Virus record (IMG/VR): IMGVR_UViG_3300035138_000041
Location: 1-47,344 of that record
Strand: one strand, 5' to 3'
Source of the DNA: a virus
DNA: 47,344 bases
Below are positions 1 through 6,952 of this stretch, piece after piece. Position 1 is the first letter of the stretch, and every line of letters begins with the position of its first letter. The notes under the pieces are model-generated. The model worked only from the letters and a program-made list of their open reading frames with translations, had not been told where the DNA came from and did no database searches. Made by a program: the position numbers and the translations under genes.

Positions 1-323
1 CCTCTGCGCACGCGGGCCGGTTTTCAGAACCGTTTGTTTTCGCGCACTTAGCGCGGTTCGCGTTTCTGCCGCCCGCGTTGGTGCTTCACGTTTCTGCTTT
101 CCGTCACGTGTTACGCTTCGCGGTTACGATCGTGACGCTTCTGGCGCGCGGGCCAATCGTGATCTCCGCGAAAGTTTCGTGTTGCGCCGGTGGCACGGCG
201 ACTGCATGGTAGTGGTGCATGACCCACTTGACCCCAGCCACAATTCAGGCCACCCGAACAGTCAACTCCGATCCCGACGCTAGGGCGTGTGTCCGCGCAG
301 CCGCTGGCGCGCGAGGGAGCGGT
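1..323. other. Left-end non-coding control region
   Basis: No convincing gene lies here. An open frame from 219 continues into the first gene, but its first 35 residues lack a ribosome binding site and have no recognisable character. The stretch holds a short hairpin (CGGTT/AACCG near 20-32) and two related 20-bp repeats at 52-71 and 80-99. Their relatives lie in opposite orientation at the right end of the window, and a rightward promoter-like site there would read into this region if the ends adjoin. A promoter, operator or origin role is inferred. Confidence 0.5.
52..99. repeat. Two left-end 20-bp repeat copies
   Basis: Copies at 52-71 and 80-99 share the core TTC-n-C-n-TTTCTGC. Against the reverse complement of the right-end copy at 47173-47192 they match at about 15 and 14 of 20 positions by eye. 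The copies start 28 bp apart. Their orientation is opposite to the right-end pair. They could bind a phage regulator, an initiator or a packaging protein; the sequence does not say which. Confidence 0.45.
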
Positions 324-563
324 ATGCCCGTGCGCGTAGTGCCGGGTAGCGTCCGCCCGCACGTCGAGGGCGAAGGCTACTACTGGACCAACACACCTAA
401 CCCGGACAGCGGGCGGGTGCACCACCCCAGCGCGTACGCGCGCCGCGGGTACCCGTGCTACTACCACTGCTCCTCGCTCGAGATCGTCGTGGGCGCGGAC
501 TGGATACGGCGCCACTGCCCCGTGCCCTACGCGCTGGCGAGCGTTGGAGAGGCGGCCCAGTGA
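324..563 (+). CDS. Small hypothetical protein
   Basis: Unrecognised 79-residue protein. I chose the ATG at 324 because GAGGGAG at 313-319 is a good ribosome binding site; the open frame extends in phase to an ATG at 219 without one. The sequence is rich in Tyr, His and Pro (GYYWTNTPNP, YPCYYHCSS) and has three Cys, so a small metal-binding or structural role is possible. It is the first gene of a rightward run leading to the small terminase and overlaps the next start by four bases (GTGA). Confidence 0.6.
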   Translation: MPVRVVPGSVRPHVEGEGYYWTNTPNPDSGRVHHPSAYARRGYPCYYHCSSLEIVVGADWIRRHCPVPYALASVGEAAQ

Positions 564-718
564 CCAGCACGGTTCCAGCCCAGGCGCCCGACTCGAGAGA
601 TATCGAGTCGGGCGTGAGCGCCGACCTCACTGACCCCGCCGAGCGCCGCATGTTGCGGCGCCGGCCTGACTACATCACCCTAGCTCCGCTGCTTGCGGAG
701 ATCGAGAGGCTGCCGTGA
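560..718 (+). CDS. Small hypothetical protein
   Basis: Unrecognised 52-residue protein. It begins at a GTG that overlaps the previous stop and ends overlapping the next start, the coupling pattern used throughout this genome. The N-terminal third is polar and probably disordered (PAQAPDSRDIESG); the C-terminal half, DPAERRMLRRRPDYITLAPLLAE, would form one or two short helices. Support comes from the clean start-stop overlaps rather than any family match. Confidence 0.5.
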   Translation: MTSTVPAQAPDSRDIESGVSADLTDPAERRMLRRRPDYITLAPLLAEIERLP

Positions 719-906
719 CCGATCTGCAAAGGGCGAAGATAGTATGTTTCGCGATGGTGGGAGTTTACTACGGGCTCAATGCAGTCGCTTTCGCGCTGAT
801 ACAAGAGCGCGGGCTCGCGGCGGTTTCGCTCGCGATAGGCGTGCTCGTGATTATCGCCATCGCGCTCGCGGCACGGATCGTCGATTGGCTGCGAGGTGCG
901 TCGTGA
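715..906 (+). CDS. Small two-helix membrane protein
   Basis: A 63-residue protein with two predicted membrane segments, about residues 10-28 (CFAMVGVYYGLNAVAFAL) and 34-56 (LAAVSLAIGVLVIIAIALAA), and a short basic tail. The size and topology fit a small phage inner-membrane protein. A holin is conceivable, but the gene sits beside terminase rather than the lysis region. The GTG start overlaps the upstream stop by four bases. No family recognised. Confidence 0.55.
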   Translation: MTDLQRAKIVCFAMVGVYYGLNAVAFALIQERGLAAVSLAIGVLVIIAIALAARIVDWLRGAS

Positions 907-1034
907 CCCGCCGCCGTCGTTTACGCGCCCTGCGCGCCCGCCGCCCCGCCGACCCGTTGCTCGTCGAGCTCGGACTCGACCGCGTGCCGTCGTGGTACGT
1001 GGCTCTTGCGCTCGCCGCTGAGGGGCTGCTATGA
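903..1034 (+). CDS. Very small basic protein
   Basis: A 43-residue protein starting at a GTG that overlaps the previous stop and ending in an ATGA overlap with the next gene. The first 17 residues are strongly basic (TRRRRLRALRARR), followed by DPLLVELGLDRVPSWYVALALAAEG, which would form an amphipathic helix. Evidence is positional: without it the operon would have a 125-bp hole between coupled genes. Function unknown. Confidence 0.45.
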   Translation: MTRRRRLRALRARRPADPLLVELGLDRVPSWYVALALAAEGLL

Positions 1035-1246
1035 GCGCCCGCGACGTTGCAGCGCGAGCGTTCGAGCGCACGCACCGCGGGCGCCTGTGGAGTGATCTCC
1101 CGACGGACCTGCAGGACACGCTCGCGGAGATCGTTGAGGCCGCGATCGAGATTGAGCTCGACGATGAGCGTCCGTGTGCTGAGTGCGGACATTTCACCGA
1201 GCGCGTCGTGTGCGAGGAATGTTGGCTGCAAGCGGGGCGCTTGTGA
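1031..1246 (+). CDS. Zinc-ribbon-like small protein
   Basis: A 71-residue protein with an acidic helical N-terminal half (LQDTLAEIVEAAIEIELDDE) and a C-terminal pair of knuckles, CAEC at about residues 49-52 and CEEC at 61-64, typical of a one-zinc ribbon. Such mini zinc-binding proteins are common in phage accessory operons and may bind nucleic acid or a host protein. Start and stop both overlap neighbours by four bases. No family assigned. Confidence 0.6.
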   Translation: MSARDVAARAFERTHRGRLWSDLPTDLQDTLAEIVEAAIEIELDDERPCAECGHFTERVVCEECWLQAGRL

Positions 1247-1542
1247 CGCGCTGCGATTGCGGCGCTGCGCTCGAGCGCCCCGGCATTCGTCATCGTCTCG
1301 TTGGCGATCTGCTGGAGTACTGCCGCTGCTACGCTCGCTGCGGCTCGACGACGACTGTGCTCGTAGAGACGTGCGGTCACGGCCGGGCGCAGCTCGACGG
1401 CGACCGCTGGAAGTGCCCCGACTGCGGGCACGCGTGGACGCAGTACGGCCCGCCTTGCGAGTTCGAGACCGACGCGCGACTGAGCGCACGACAGGCCGTC
1501 GAGAGCGGCTACTGGAGGGAGGGCGACCGCGATGCCCCGTAA
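1243..1542 (+). CDS. Multi-cysteine zinc-binding protein
   Basis: A 99-residue protein with nine cysteines: CDC near residue 4, CRCYARC at about 27-33, a single Cys near 44, CPDC at about 58-61, and one more after that. The last pair (KCPDCGHAWTQYG) is a classic zinc-knuckle half. The GTG start overlaps the previous stop; an in-frame upstream ATG at 1183 lies inside the preceding gene and is unlikely. It sits just before the small terminase gene and overlaps it by 11 bp. A role in DNA binding is possible but not shown. Confidence 0.6.
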   Translation: MTRCDCGAALERPGIRHRLVGDLLEYCRCYARCGSTTTVLVETCGHGRAQLDGDRWKCPDCGHAWTQYGPPCEFETDARLSARQAVESGYWREGDRDAP

Positions 1543-2065
1543 CCCACCCGATCCGAAACTTGTTGCGCTCGTGATCGAGAAGCACGCCGCTGGCGCTACC
1601 GTGCGCGAGCTCGCTCCACTCGCCGGCGTGAGCGAGCCTACGATCCGCACGTGGCTCAAGCGCTACGGCGACGCGCCCCCGCGGACGACTGCGCCCACGC
1701 GTGCCGCGCCACCGGCGCCTGACGCGGAGCCCCGCGAGCCCGAACCACCCGACGACGCGCCAGCGATCGAGCACTTGCGTTGGCAGCTACGCGACATGCG
1801 GCGTCAGGCGGGCGAGGCGCAAGCACTCGGCAACACGACCGCAGCGCAGCGCCACACTACCGCCGCCGGCAAGCTGATGCCGATCCTTGCTCGGCTTGAG
1901 CGTGAGGAGCGCTCGGCTACGGATGCGATCGTGATCCAGCAGCATGAGCTAGCCGCGCTGCGCAAGCAGTGGCGGGATTTCTGTGAGAGTGTCCGCGAGC
2001 AGCCGCTCGTGTGCGCGGAGTGCGGTAAGCGTTTGCGCATGCGCGCGGCGGGAGTGGAGTCGTGA
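1532..2065 (+). CDS. terS: Terminase small subunit (probable)
   Basis: Probable small terminase, 177 residues, which would recognise phage DNA for packaging and hand it to the large subunit. Residues 9-45 form a homeodomain-like helix-turn-helix (VALVIEKHAAGATVRELAPLAGVSEPTIRTWLKRYG). A Pro-rich linker (about 50-75) follows, then a long helical region (about 78-150) suited to oligomerisation, as in other phage TerS proteins. The C-terminus carries CAEC (about 164-167), an unusual extra zinc-knuckle half. It is encoded opposite to the large terminase and convergent with it. A different DNA-binding regulator cannot be excluded. Confidence 0.65.
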   Translation: MPRNPPDPKLVALVIEKHAAGATVRELAPLAGVSEPTIRTWLKRYGDAPPRTTAPTRAAPPAPDAEPREPEPPDDAPAIEHLRWQLRDMRRQAGEAQALGNTTAAQRHTTAAGKLMPILARLEREERSATDAIVIQQHELAALRKQWRDFCESVREQPLVCAECGKRLRMRAAGVES

Positions 2066-2295
2066 TGAGCTGTGGCCCGTACCGAACGCGACCACCGCAG
2101 ATCCAGCTGCATCCGTGCACCGGATGCGTACATCTCATGCTTCGCGGCGCACAACACTTTTGCGCGTTGGCTACGTGTGTTAGAGACCCATCCATCGCGA
2201 CCCGCCCGTGCCGCGTAGCGCATCCCGTAGCGCGTCGTGCACATCGCGAGCCGCGGCGACTGCGCGCTTCCCGTCGTGGCGCCCCGGCACTGTGA
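2065..2295 (+). CDS. Possible small cysteine-rich protein overlapping terL
   Basis: A possible 76-residue protein starting at ATG 2065, which has a good GGAG at 2056-2059 and overlaps the terS stop. The first half has CTGC plus further Cys in a metal-binding-like spacing. From 2180 on it runs antisense through the 3' end of the large terminase gene and becomes Arg-rich, which looks like read-through of an antisense frame. The start is credible; the true extent and reality of the C-terminal half are doubtful. Confidence 0.35.
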   Translation: MSCGPYRTRPPQIQLHPCTGCVHLMLRGAQHFCALATCVRDPSIATRPCRVAHPVARRAHREPRRLRASRRGAPAL

Positions 2296-3622
2296 GCCCC
2301 GCAAGTTCGTTGATTGCCATTGTCAGCGCGTCGAGCCTGTTCGGTGAGCGCGACGAGCCGGGCTCCCAGGTCGTGAGCTCGAGCTCGAGCGCCGCGTGCA
2401 CGCCGATGTGATGCACGCGCCTGGCCTGATAGAGTGCCGCGGGCGCCGACGCACGCGACTCCTTATCACGCGTGCTCACGACCTCGCGAATGTAGATCGT
2501 CCCGGGCGAGCGTCGCGGGAACTTGCGCTCGGGCGCGAGCACTTCGACGCGCATGCCCTTGAGCTCAGCTTTCGCGCGGATGATGTCGCGCGGATGGTCG
2601 CCAGCGTGGTTGCGCTCGAGCACGACGCCGGCGCAGTCGCGGGCGCACTCCGCGATCACGATCGAGGCATACTCGTCAGGCGTCATGCGCTCGCTGAAGT
2701 CGCGCGTGACGTACAGTTCGCCGTCGCGGTCGCGCTCGACGCGCACGAGCCCTACGGCGTCCGCGTCACGATGTTTGCTGAGCGCGGGGTCAAGCCCGAG
2801 CAAGCTCAGCTCAGATGCTGAGGGCGCGGCCGCTCGCCGGTGTTCGTCGAGCCACTCTTGACGCCACAGTGCGCCCGCCGCTTCCGTGAACACGAGCCCT
2901 AGGATCTCCTCGTCGTACAGTCGAGAGCCGACGACGTACTTCGCTACTTCGTCTCGCATGTACGCGCCAGGTAGCGCGTAGTTGTCGAACATCGTTCCGC
3001 GGCGGATGATATGCCGCGCGGGGTCGCGCTCATGCTCAGCAAGCAGAAGCTGGATCACGTCGTTCTTTCCGCGCGACGTCGTGTCCCACAAGTAGCAAGC
3101 GTGCGAGCCAACACGCGTCGCGGTTGTCACGTTGTCAAACGCTTCGCGCCTTGTGTTCGGCGCCCAATCCACGAGCTCCGTCAGCCACGCGAGATCGAAG
3201 TTACCGGACCGTGAACGCCCTGGCGCCTCTGGCGTGAACACCTCAGCAACAACGCCGTTTGGCCAACGCACGCTACCAGCGTATCGCTCGGCGCGAAAGT
3301 CTAGAGGCGAAAGATTGATCAGGTTCGCGATCTGCACTTCGCTCACGCGCTGCTCGGTCGGCGCCATGAGCGCGAGCGAGCGGCATTCACCAGCTCGCAC
3401 TCGGCGATTGACTTCGAGAGTGAGGCCGGTCGTCTTCCCCCCGCCACGTCCAGTGATCATCCCAAGGGACCGGAAGCGCTTGCGCGGTACGACCTGCTCG
3501 GGGCGAAGCGCGTCGGCGAAGTTCCCGAGCGTTACTATCGCTTGCGCGGCGGGCATGCGATCGAACGCATCAGGGTCGAGGTGTGCGAGCGCGTACCAAG
3601 GCGCGATTTGTTCGACGCTCAC
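2180..3622 (-). CDS. terL: Terminase large subunit
   Basis: The packaging motor and headful nuclease, 480 residues. Walker A is GRGGGKTT (about 58-65). Walker B with its catalytic Glu is in FDLAWLTEL (about 142-150). The RNase H-like nuclease domain shows LLGLDPALSKHRDAD (about 275-290), VVLERNHAGD and a late Asp in NRLDALTMAI. Length is normal for the family. The GTG start overlaps the portal stop by four bases, so it is translated after the portal. Odd points: it is on the minus strand, downstream of the portal, and convergent with terS, whereas the usual order is terS-terL-portal on one strand. Confidence 0.93.
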   Translation of the reverse strand: MSVEQIAPWYALAHLDPDAFDRMPAAQAIVTLGNFADALRPEQVVPRKRFRSLGMITGRGGGKTTGLTLEVNRRVRAGECRSLALMAPTEQRVSEVQIANLINLSPLDFRAERYAGSVRWPNGVVAEVFTPEAPGRSRSGNFDLAWLTELVDWAPNTRREAFDNVTTATRVGSHACYLWDTTSRGKNDVIQLLLAEHERDPARHIIRRGTMFDNYALPGAYMRDEVAKYVVGSRLYDEEILGLVFTEAAGALWRQEWLDEHRRAAAPSASELSLLGLDPALSKHRDADAVGLVRVERDRDGELYVTRDFSERMTPDEYASIVIAECARDCAGVVLERNHAGDHPRDIIRAKAELKGMRVEVLAPERKFPRRSPGTIYIREVVSTRDKESRASAPAALYQARRVHHIGVHAALELELTTWEPGSSRSPNRLDALTMAINELAGLTVPGRHDGKRAVAAARDVHDALRDALRGTGGSRWMGL

Positions 3623-5772
3623 CAGTCGTAGCCTTGATTTTGTAGAGCTCTAAAACGTGCGTTGCACGCTTCGATAGCTGGCACGGACCCTGATCGCGCA
3701 GCCCAGCCTGTGTTCTCCCACGCTTGGACGAACTCCGCTTGCTCGCGCGTAGGTTCGTTACCCCAGTCTGTAGTACCACCGCGTTCGTTCGCCCATTCCG
3801 TCACCCCATCTATGCGGTTCTCTTGTGAGCGTGTTACACGCTTGACGTCGAATCCGTGGCGCTCGCCGACGAGCCGCATAGCTTTGGCTTCTGACGGGGC
3901 TTCGCCGCGTTCTTTGCTATCGTCGTACCAATCAGGTTTTTTACCGGACCTATCGTTGCCGGAGATCCACGACCATTCACTATTAGCTGTGTTCAGATCT
4001 GTATCTCCGGCTTTGGTAGCAAGCAAAGCCTCCGTCTCTGCCGCAGCTTGTGCTGGGGAGATCTTACCATCCAAGTCCCCGCCGCCGCTTCCGCCACCCT
4101 TACCGAACTTCCCATCGTCTGCGCGGGGTTGGTTTGGGTTGTAGTCGAACGCTCGCATGCGAGCGGGCGCGGACGCCGTCGCAACCGCTTCCGCCTTCGC
4201 TTCGTTGCGCGCGTCGAGCTCATTGATCGTGAGCTCGTCACGTTCGTCGCCGAACGGTGGGAGGTTCTGCGCGCTGCGGGCTTCGCGGACGCGGACGACC
4301 TTCGCGACGTCGGTAGGCGCAAGCGTGACATTCGCGGCGCTGTCGTCACCGGCCGCGAGCGTCGGCGCGTGCACGCGGTACTCACGCGCGAGCGCCTGCA
4401 CGCTCGCTTGCGTGACCTCGAACCCGAGACGCCGCCGGCGCTCGATTGCTTCGTCAAACGCCTGCACGCGCTCGGCGTACTGCGATGCGCGTTGATGCGC
4501 GTCTGGGTCCGGCATCAGGTATTTGAGAGTCGGCGTGAGCGCGCTATCGCCGAAATTGATCGCGGTCCACGGCTCATAAAGTCCCGTGCGCAGCGCCTGC
4601 TCGATCGCGTCGAAGTCACCTTGCACCTTCGTGGTCGCGACGCCAAACAGTGTCGCGATGTCCACGCCGGGCGCCCCGCCGACGCTGCCGAGCATCGCGT
4701 CGGTGCCGAGGTAGATTCGCGCCGCAGCTTTCTCACGGTTCGTGATCAGCTCCGAGAAAACTTGCCATGCCGTCGAGCCGTTCGCCAGGAAGTCCGCTTT
4801 GGCTTCATGCGGAATGATCCCGGCGCTTGCGTCGCCTGAGGCGAGATCGCGCATCATATTGAGGAAAGCTTCGGCGATGGGCTCGACGTTGCCGTCCTCG
4901 TCCTTGAGCGCGACGCCTTCCGGCAGCGTGCCGACGATCTTCGCGAGTCCGTGTGCGCGACTCGTGCTCGCCCAATCGCTGATGCCCTCGCTGTGAGCGA
5001 AGCCCACGAACGAAGCAGGCAACAGCGCGGCCTCTTGTCGCCACGGGTGCGCGTTGAATTTGCGGAACACGATCCACTCGCCGTCGCCGTGCATGATGTC
5101 CACGCGCGGCCCGTTGAGCGTTTCAGTCTCGAGCACTTCGCGCGTCTGGTCCCAGCGCACAGCCTCGAGCGGCCATTCCGTGAGGCGCATCGACACGAGC
5201 GTGGGTGACGCTTCGCGCTCCACGCGTCCGATCGCGATACCGTGGTTCACGAGCGTCCCGAGGATGCCAGCGATCACGGTGCGCGGGACGTGCACTGACG
5301 CTGCGGCTTTGCGCGCCACGTTGCGCCCGCGGTCGCTGTTGTAAGGCTGCAGCTCTGTTCCGACCGCGGACTGCGGCGCTAGCCGGTTGTGATACGCGGA
5401 GTAGAGAGCGTCATTCATGCGCAGCGCGGTCGCAAGCTCGACCGGTCGCCGGAACACGCCGCGCGCCTGGTCCGTCCGCGCACCGCGCAGCGCTTCAAGC
5501 GTCCACGTCGAGCCGAAATACTCACGCCGCCGCGGGGCGGTCACGATCGCGCCAGCCGTCCGGAACTCGTCGGCGGTCCGCACGCGCGGGGTGATGCGGA
5601 GCAGGCGCTGCTCCGTTCGAGCGCGGATCGGCTGCCCAGCAAGCGCACGTTTGATTGTGCCAGGTGCGACCCCAGTTATGCTAGCGGCGGTGCCTATTCC
5701 TCTGGCGTTTACGCCAGTTTCGATTAGTTGACGATTCTGATCCGAAAGCGTTCGCGCGTTGTGGTCACCCAT
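3619..5772 (-). CDS. Portal protein with N-terminal helix-turn-helix and C-terminal extension
   Basis: Portal, 717 residues, resembling the Mu gp29/DUF935 group; it forms the dodecameric DNA gate and docks the terminase. Residues about 1-60 are unusual: TAASITGVAPGTIKRALAG followed by a basic stretch reads as a lambda-repressor-type helix-turn-helix. The portal core follows (about 75-500; VELATALRMNDALYSAYHNR, AHPWRQEAALLPASF). Near residue 570 comes QPRADDGKFGKGG, a linker type common in phage head proteins, then about 130 polar residues of unknown function with lower-GC codons. The ATG lies 6 nt after TACAAT, so the mRNA may be leaderless. Portal identity is firm from context; the DNA-binding role is inferred. 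Confidence 0.85.
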   Translation of the reverse strand: MGDHNARTLSDQNRQLIETGVNARGIGTAASITGVAPGTIKRALAGQPIRARTEQRLLRITPRVRTADEFRTAGAIVTAPRRREYFGSTWTLEALRGARTDQARGVFRRPVELATALRMNDALYSAYHNRLAPQSAVGTELQPYNSDRGRNVARKAAASVHVPRTVIAGILGTLVNHGIAIGRVEREASPTLVSMRLTEWPLEAVRWDQTREVLETETLNGPRVDIMHGDGEWIVFRKFNAHPWRQEAALLPASFVGFAHSEGISDWASTSRAHGLAKIVGTLPEGVALKDEDGNVEPIAEAFLNMMRDLASGDASAGIIPHEAKADFLANGSTAWQVFSELITNREKAAARIYLGTDAMLGSVGGAPGVDIATLFGVATTKVQGDFDAIEQALRTGLYEPWTAINFGDSALTPTLKYLMPDPDAHQRASQYAERVQAFDEAIERRRRLGFEVTQASVQALAREYRVHAPTLAAGDDSAANVTLAPTDVAKVVRVREARSAQNLPPFGDERDELTINELDARNEAKAEAVATASAPARMRAFDYNPNQPRADDGKFGKGGGSGGGDLDGKISPAQAAAETEALLATKAGDTDLNTANSEWSWISGNDRSGKKPDWYDDSKERGEAPSEAKAMRLVGERHGFDVKRVTRSQENRIDGVTEWANERGGTTDWGNEPTREQAEFVQAWENTGWAARSGSVPAIEACNARFRALQNQGYDW

Positions 5773-5836
5773 GCTAGGATTGTAGCACAGCGACTTTGCC
5801 TTGACGACTGGCAAAGCTCGTGCCAAAATATTTGGC
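5773..5836. promoter_or_regulatory. Divergent promoters with palindromic operator candidate
   Basis: The gap between the portal (leftward) and head protease (rightward) genes. Leftward: TACAAT on the minus strand at 5784-5779, six bases before the portal ATG, with a weak TCGTCA -35. Rightward: TTGACG at 5801-5806, 17-nt spacer, CAAAAT at 5824-5829, seven bases before the GTG at 5837. Neither start has a ribosome binding site, as expected of leaderless mRNAs. A perfect inverted repeat CTTTGCC (5794-5800)/GGCAAAG (5810-5816) covers both -35 regions and would suit a dimeric regulator. Confidence 0.5.
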
Positions 5837-6952
5837 GTGAGTTTGGCGGTCACTCGGCGTGGTGCGGGGTTGGTCCAGTTGGCGCTCGGGAGCGATCCTG
5901 AGGCGCCGCTGCCGACTGAGTTTCGTCTTTTCGCTGCTGGGTTGAACGAGACGCGCAACGGTCCGGTGTTGTTCGACGACGCCGCGGCACGCGCGGTGCT
6001 GGCGGACTTCGAGCGAGGCGGCGTCGATTTGATGATCGACCTTGCGCACGACTCTCTCAGCGAGGGTGCGCGCGAGCATCGCGACGACGCTGACGACGCG
6101 CGCGGTTGGTTTCGGCTGGCGGTGCGTGACGGTGAGCTTTGGGCCGTGGACGTCACGTGGACTAGCGACGGCACGCGTCGCTTGCGCGACCGCACGCAGC
6201 GATACATCAGCCCCGCCGTGGATGTGGACGAGGACGACCGCATCGTGCGTGTCGTTAACGCTGCGCTTTGCGCGCGACCAGCAACACTCAATGCGCCGGC
6301 ACTCGTCGCGCGTGAGATCACACTGCAACAGGAGGCATCCCGAATGGATCCTGCTCTAGTCAAAAAGGCCCTCGATGCTCTCGAGGGGGGCGACGCAGCC
6401 GGTGCGCTCGAACTGCTCAAGTCGCTGATTGCGAGCGCCGCAACTGGTGAGGCCCCAAAGCCCCCCGCCGACGACGCGCCCGCAGAACCTCTCGCCGACG
6501 ACGCGGAGCCCCCGCCCGATCCCGAAAAGGATCAGATGAGCGCCCAGCTGCGTCAGCTGCGTGAGGAGCGTGCCGCCGATCGCCGTGAGCTCGACGCACT
6601 GCGCGCCGAGCGTCAGGAACGCGAGGATAAGGAGCGCCGGGCGCTTGTTGGTGAACTCGTCACGCTTGAGTGCGAGCTGCCAGCGACTGCGTGGGAGGAC
6701 CCCACCGATGACGCGCCGAAGCCGACGAAGCGGCTCCGCGATGAGCCCATCGCTGACTTGCGCGCTCGCGTTGCGCTGCAACGCGAGAGCAAGCCTGAGC
6801 GCCCCGAGCGACGCCCGCCCGCTAAGTCGAGCGAAACCGTTGAGTTGTCCGAAGCTGAGCAAAAGGCTTACGACAGTCTACCCGAAAACAAGCGCGCTCG
6901 CTTCCTTGAGTTGCGCACTACTGCCGTGAAGCGAGGGAACGCAAATGGCTGA
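5837..6952 (+). CDS. Mu gpI-like head maturation protease with scaffold domain
   Basis: Head protease-scaffold polyprotein, 371 residues from GTG 5837 (a TTG at 5801 in frame is the alternative start, but it coincides with a -35 box). The first 155 residues match the Mu gpI pattern: LFAAGLNETRNGPVLFDD, LMIDLAHDS, DDARGWFRLAV, LWAVDVTWTSDG, RYISPAVDVDEDDRIVRVVNAALCARPATLNAPAL. After residue 170 it becomes an acidic, Pro-rich and coiled-coil scaffold (QLRQLREERAADRRELDALRAERQEREDKE). It processes and shapes the prohead with the capsid protein downstream. It overlaps the next gene by 8 bp. Confidence 0.85.
   Translation: MSLAVTRRGAGLVQLALGSDPEAPLPTEFRLFAAGLNETRNGPVLFDDAAARAVLADFERGGVDLMIDLAHDSLSEGAREHRDDADDARGWFRLAVRDGELWAVDVTWTSDGTRRLRDRTQRYISPAVDVDEDDRIVRVVNAALCARPATLNAPALVAREITLQQEASRMDPALVKKALDALEGGDAAGALELLKSLIASAATGEAPKPPADDAPAEPLADDAEPPPDPEKDQMSAQLRQLREERAADRRELDALRAERQEREDKERRALVGELVTLECELPATAWEDPTDDAPKPTKRLRDEPIADLRARVALQRESKPERPERRPPAKSSETVELSEAEQKAYDSLPENKRARFLELRTTAVKRGNANG
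6344..6952 (+). CDS. Nested in-frame scaffold protein (Mu gpZ-like)
   Basis: A second product, 202 residues, predicted from an in-frame internal ATG preceded by a perfect AGGAGG at 6330-6335 with 8-nt spacing, the strongest ribosome binding site in the head operon. It begins MDPALVKKALDALEGGDAAG, exactly where the protease domain ends, and holds the acidic linker and coiled coil. In Mu the scaffold gpZ is likewise made from an internal start in gene I. Free scaffold would fill the prohead while the longer form supplies the protease. Confidence 0.7.
   Translation: MDPALVKKALDALEGGDAAGALELLKSLIASAATGEAPKPPADDAPAEPLADDAEPPPDPEKDQMSAQLRQLREERAADRRELDALRAERQEREDKERRALVGELVTLECELPATAWEDPTDDAPKPTKRLRDEPIADLRARVALQRESKPERPERRPPAKSSETVELSEAEQKAYDSLPENKRARFLELRTTAVKRGNANG

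Noticed and set aside
670-1774. Long minus-strand open frames of over 300 codons
   Set aside because: They are Arg/Ala/Ser-rich antisense shadows of the coupled plus-strand genes, with no ribosome binding site and no domain pattern.
5773-6420. Upstream in-frame extension of the portal frame to 6420
   Set aside because: It is antisense to the protease gene, Ser/Arg-rich and unlike portal sequence; ATG 5772 with an upstream TACAAT and an HTH-like start is the natural beginning.
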